A stretch of 64,000 bases of DNA from Hallella multisaccharivorax DSM 17128. GTDB lineage: Bacteria > Bacteroidota > Bacteroidia > Bacteroidales > Bacteroidaceae. Below, one piece after another: positions 61,100 to 64,000 of this stretch (the first letter of the stretch is position 1; every line of letters begins with the position of its first letter). The stretch covers positions 1,118,040-1,182,039 of the forward strand of contig NZ_GL945017.1 in assembly GCF_000218235.1 (NCBI RefSeq), in the 5' to 3' direction. The notes beneath the pieces were generated by a model. The model saw nothing but the letters and a program-made list of their open reading frames with translations. It ran no database searches and was not told the origin of the DNA. The translations under genes and the position numbers were made by a program.

Positions 61100-62020
61100 T
61101 CATGCGAGTATTCTTTCCACAGCTTTCTCTGACCGCTCATAGAGTGTCTGCTCCTCACTGGAAGAGACGGGTGTGACCTCCTTGAGTATTGTTTGCAGGC
61201 GGAGCGCTGACGGTACGACACGCTGGTTGTATCGTTGCTTGATATCCATGTAACGTGCCAACTCAAAGGCTGCGCGGCGGGGTAGGGTGGCGTGCATGAG
61301 CCATGCCAGCTCAAGATGATATTTGGCGGTGTACTCTTCCCGCCACTGATGCACGATGGCCTGGCAGTAAAGGGCTATCTTCTGCGTGTTATCGGTGAGC
61401 AGTTTGGCAAGCTCAGCATATAGATAGCTGTCGTGATGCCGTTTGAGGAGCAGCTTATAAGCATCGACAGCCTTATCGGTGTGACCCACTAAGCTGTGCA
61501 TCTGTGCCAGGTGTCTGAGGTTTCCCTTGTAGTAAGGCGCCTTTTCGAAGGCTTTTCTGAAGAGGTCGGCTATCTGGTCAATATAGGCCGCGTCTCGTTT
61601 GGACAGGTCTTTCAGCAAGTGGTTTACTACCTGCTGTCCGAGCGACGGCACTTTATGGCCTCCGGCCATATAAGGTTGCCAGTCGGCGTCGGTCATGCGA
61701 TTGAACCAGGGCATGAAGTAGATCAGGTTGAAGTCGTCCACGAGTCGGTCCATGGCGAGTGCCGCGTTGATGATGGCTCTGTTGCCCTGACCGATGCGGT
61801 CCGGGGTCTGGGGGTAGAGCCTGACCAGCTGCAGCAGCAGTCGTCGTGCTTCTGCGGTACGCTTCTCTTTGGCGCGCAGCTTGAACAAGTCGTTAGTACA
61901 CCAGAACATGCACAGGTTGGTGTGCGGCCCACGATGTATTGCGTAGAGTTGCATGATGGCACGGTAGGCCTCCTCATAGTGACCTTCCTTCCGCATGGCA
62001 AAGACTTCTCTCACTTCCAT
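61100..62020 (-). CDS. TPR-like helical protein, function unknown
   Basis: Cytoplasmic protein of 306 residues, no signal peptide. It is nearly all helical, with TPR-like repeats: MEVREVFAMRKEGHYEEAY at the start, then RTAEARRLLLQLVRLYP, KAFEKAPYYKGNLRHLAQM and LVGHTDKAVDAYKLLLKRH. I recall similar proteins in many Bacteroidales but know no function; a likeness to a helper domain of TOTE conflict systems is possible but not shown here. It has its own -7 box (62048-62055). Neighbours give no clue. Confidence 0.55.
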   Translation of the reverse strand: MEVREVFAMRKEGHYEEAYRAIMQLYAIHRGPHTNLCMFWCTNDLFKLRAKEKRTAEARRLLLQLVRLYPQTPDRIGQGNRAIINAALAMDRLVDDFNLIYFMPWFNRMTDADWQPYMAGGHKVPSLGQQVVNHLLKDLSKRDAAYIDQIADLFRKAFEKAPYYKGNLRHLAQMHSLVGHTDKAVDAYKLLLKRHHDSYLYAELAKLLTDNTQKIALYCQAIVHQWREEYTAKYHLELAWLMHATLPRRAAFELARYMDIKQRYNQRVVPSALRLQTILKEVTPVSSSEEQTLYERSEKAVERILA

Positions 62021-62047
62021 GGCCTTTGGTTTTGGTTAATGGTTTAT

Positions 62048-62055
62048 CAAAGTTA
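62048..62055 (-). promoter_or_regulatory. -7 box for the TPR-like gene
   Basis: TAACTTTG on the minus strand, matching TAnnTTTG, 28 bases before the start codon. Repeat array 5 lies upstream of it. Confidence 0.5.
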
Positions 62056-62118
62056 ATACATTTCTTTCAGAAAGAATAATATTTCCTTTGTTTTTTTTCC
62101 AGCCAGCGTTTTCTGTTT

Positions 62119-62276
62119 ACTCTAAACGCGATTACGCCGTAAACGCGATGCGTCTACGGCGTAATGGCAATGCGTCTACGGTGTAATGGCAATGCGTTTA
62201 CGGCGTAATGGCAATGCGTCTACGGTGTAATGGCAATGCGTTTACGGCGTAGAGGCGGTGCGTCTGTAGCGTGCAG
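62119..62276. repeat. 22-base tandem repeat array 5 (6-7 units)
   Basis: Units start GTAA/GTAG at 62139, 62161, 62183, 62205, 62227 and 62249, all 22 bases apart, with a degenerate unit before. Units alternate between endings TCTACGGT and TTTACGGC, giving a 44-base higher-order period. The array ends 3 bases from the stop codon of the GH51 gene. Confidence 0.95.
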
Positions 62277-62278
62277 AC

Positions 62279-64000
62279 TTATTCTACAATAAACACACTG
62301 AAGCTCTTGGCGGGCAGCGTGACAGAGAGACTGTTGCCGTTTGCTGTAATGTCCTGTGTGACAGGTTTTACGTTATCAGGGTGATCGAGACTGTTGTTGT
62401 CGGTCAGCTTGGCCGTGAGCAGTGTCTGTCGGGCAGCTGTGAGTTTTTTCAAGCCTTTCAGCTGGATGCTGACGGTCTGTTGTCGGTCGAGACTATTGCC
62501 CACCTTGACAATGTACTGCCGCTTGATTTTATCAAGTACAGCACTGGCATAAAGGCCGTTTTTGCCCTCTACGGGGGTGCCGTTCTCCGTCAGTTTCAGC
62601 ATGTTGGTGCCCTTGTTGGTGCCATATAGCATCTGTACATACCAGTTGGGCGTGCGCACCGAGCGCAGATTGTCAAACCAGATGAGGTCGGGTCTCCACT
62701 GCCATCCCTCAACGTGCGCGAAGAGTGGAGCATAGGTGGCCTGATAGACGACATCGGCGTTGCGCTCCAGTCCGGTCATGAAGCATGCCTCAGCGAGAGC
62801 TGCCTCGAAGTCGTTCATGGCGGTGGTGGGCTGATCGCCCCTCTTGTTGACGTGGGCGGCATATTCTCCGGCGAAAACTTTAGGCCCCTTTCGCGAGTAG
62901 TTGTCGTAGCGACCGGCATTTTTCAGGAACCATTCAGGCGATTTGTAATAGTGTTCATCTACGAGGTCGACATTGAGCCGGCGCATCTCTTTCCATCCAT
63001 AATCAAAGTTGTCGCCCTCAGCCAGGGGGCCGGCTGAGCCGCAGATCTTGATGTCTGGATACTTGGCGCGTATTTGTTTAATGAATTCAGCGAGGCGTTC
63101 GGGATAGAGCGGTCCCCACTGTTCATTACCGATGCCTATCTGCTTGAGGTTGAACGGCTTGGGATGCCCCATGTCAGCCCGAAGCTTTCCCCACTTAGTG
63201 TTGACGGAGCCGTTGGCGAATTCGATGAGGTCAAGAGCATCGTCGATATACGGTTGCAGGTCCTTCACGGCCACATGGGCATTGATATCGTTGTCATCGT
63301 TTTGGTATTGGCAGGCCAATCCCACGGATAGCACGGGCAAAGGCTCAGCGCCGATTTTTTCGGAGAGTAAGAAATACTCGTAGAATCCGAGGCCGTAGCT
63401 CTGATAATAGTTCGGGAAGAGGCGGTGCGCGAAGGTGTAGTTCCATCGGTTCTCGTTGAGAGGCCTGTCTTCCGGGCATCCGACGGAGTTCTTCCACTCG
63501 TATCTGGTGGCGAGATCAGTGCCTTCAACGATACACCCGCCTGGGAAGCGGAAGATGCCTGGATGCAAGTCCTCGAGGTCTTTCACAAGGTCGGCGCGTA
63601 GTCCGTGCCAGTTATCCTCAGGGAAAAGTGACACAAAGTCGAGGTCAACAGGTTCGCCACCTTCGAGGAAGATGCGCATCAGGCCCTTCTGTAGCGTCTG
63701 GCGTGCAGTCAGCGTGGCGGTGTATTTGTGCCATTTGTTGTCGGCTACAGTGAGAGTCTGCTTGTCCATGGGCACGTCGTTGTCATCGACGAGCTCTGCC
63801 CTCAGCTTAGCCTGCTTGCCTTGCAAATTGTTGAGGCGCGCGTAGACGGTGAAGTCATACTTCATGCCTTTCTTGAATCCCATTCCGAAGAATCCGCGGT
63901 TCTCCAGTCCGCTCTGTTTCTCTCGGTGGCCGCTGGGGGTGATGGTGACATAGTGCGGGTTGCGTTTGAAAGCCGGTTCATAGTCGTTGACCGCCACTTT
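62279..64000 (-). CDS. GH51 alpha-L-arabinofuranosidase, 5' end outside window
   Basis: The last 572 codons of an enzyme that removes alpha-L-arabinofuranose from arabinans or arabinoxylans. The N-terminal visible part is a carbohydrate-binding-like beta domain (about 1-120). The catalytic barrel shows HPGIFRFPGGCIVEG, GIGNEQWGPLYPE with the acid/base Glu, and VFAGEYAAH with the nucleophile Glu; the C-terminal beta domain ends LSVTLPAKSFSVFIVE. The frame is still open at the window edge, so signal peptide and start are not seen. Array 5 follows the stop at once. Confidence 0.93.
   Translation of the reverse strand, partial: KVAVNDYEPAFKRNPHYVTITPSGHREKQSGLENRGFFGMGFKKGMKYDFTVYARLNNLQGKQAKLRAELVDDNDVPMDKQTLTVADNKWHKYTATLTARQTLQKGLMRIFLEGGEPVDLDFVSLFPEDNWHGLRADLVKDLEDLHPGIFRFPGGCIVEGTDLATRYEWKNSVGCPEDRPLNENRWNYTFAHRLFPNYYQSYGLGFYEYFLLSEKIGAEPLPVLSVGLACQYQNDDNDINAHVAVKDLQPYIDDALDLIEFANGSVNTKWGKLRADMGHPKPFNLKQIGIGNEQWGPLYPERLAEFIKQIRAKYPDIKICGSAGPLAEGDNFDYGWKEMRRLNVDLVDEHYYKSPEWFLKNAGRYDNYSRKGPKVFAGEYAAHVNKRGDQPTTAMNDFEAALAEACFMTGLERNADVVYQATYAPLFAHVEGWQWRPDLIWFDNLRSVRTPNWYVQMLYGTNKGTNMLKLTENGTPVEGKNGLYASAVLDKIKRQYIVKVGNSLDRQQTVSIQLKGLKKLTAARQTLLTAKLTDNNSLDHPDNVKPVTQDITANGNSLSVTLPAKSFSVFIVE

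Overview
This window looks like the chromosome of a member of Bacteroidota, most likely a Prevotella-type (Prevotellaceae) species. It has a SusC/SusD polysaccharide utilisation locus run by an ECF sigma factor and FecR pair, the type IX secretion translocon protein SprA, many short-leader lipoproteins, meso-diaminopimelate dehydrogenase, and promoters of the Bacteroidota type (TAnnTTTG -7 boxes, sometimes with a TTG about 20 bases upstream). No tRNA, rRNA or CRISPR array was seen.

Layout. 1-1.3 kb: 3' part of an NhaD antiporter. 1.5-8.1 kb, all minus strand: a TPR/HTH regulator, a small DUF3244 protein, then three lipoprotein genes overlapping by 4 bases each. The three are a predicted beta-trefoil plus aerolysin-like protein, a MACPF protein and a BACON/leucine-rich-repeat protein; this is the most interesting locus here. 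8.3-12.9 kb: PBP4-type peptidase, PH-domain membrane protein, MATE transporter, alanine dehydrogenase. 12.9-14.2 kb: AT-rich debris with a frameshifted Tae4-like amidase effector, a truncated lipoprotein that may be its immunity gene, and insertion sequence relics. 14.3-24.1 kb: the utilisation locus (ECF sigma, FecR, SusC with STN domain, SusD, DUF3823, GH20 hexosaminidase). 24.1-28.0 kb: an apparently intact IS1182-like element, a WG-repeat lipoprotein and a decayed IS4-like element. 28.3-36.5 kb: sprA and ruvA. 37-46.7 kb: ddh, a ComEC-like protein, tpx, a fused exported AmrB-AmrA with AmrS, a pyrophosphatase pump, a metallophosphoesterase and a barrel-like protein. 47-54.4 kb: an S9 peptidase, a tricorn-like S41 protease and, cotranscribed with the protease, an AAA ATPase and a DUF4435 protein. 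54.5-64 kb: EamA transporter, outer membrane receptor, an ABC/DUF2807/GntR operon with a YtrA-like operator, a TPR-like protein and the 3' part of a GH51 arabinofuranosidase.

Five intergenic arrays of one 22-base repeat family (near 8.2, 28.3, 36.6, 55.5 and 62.2 kb) run through the core parts of the window and are absent from the island-like 11.5-28 kb stretch. The unit carries two dyad axes, and four of the five arrays start close behind a stop codon. Their function is not explained by any neighbouring gene.
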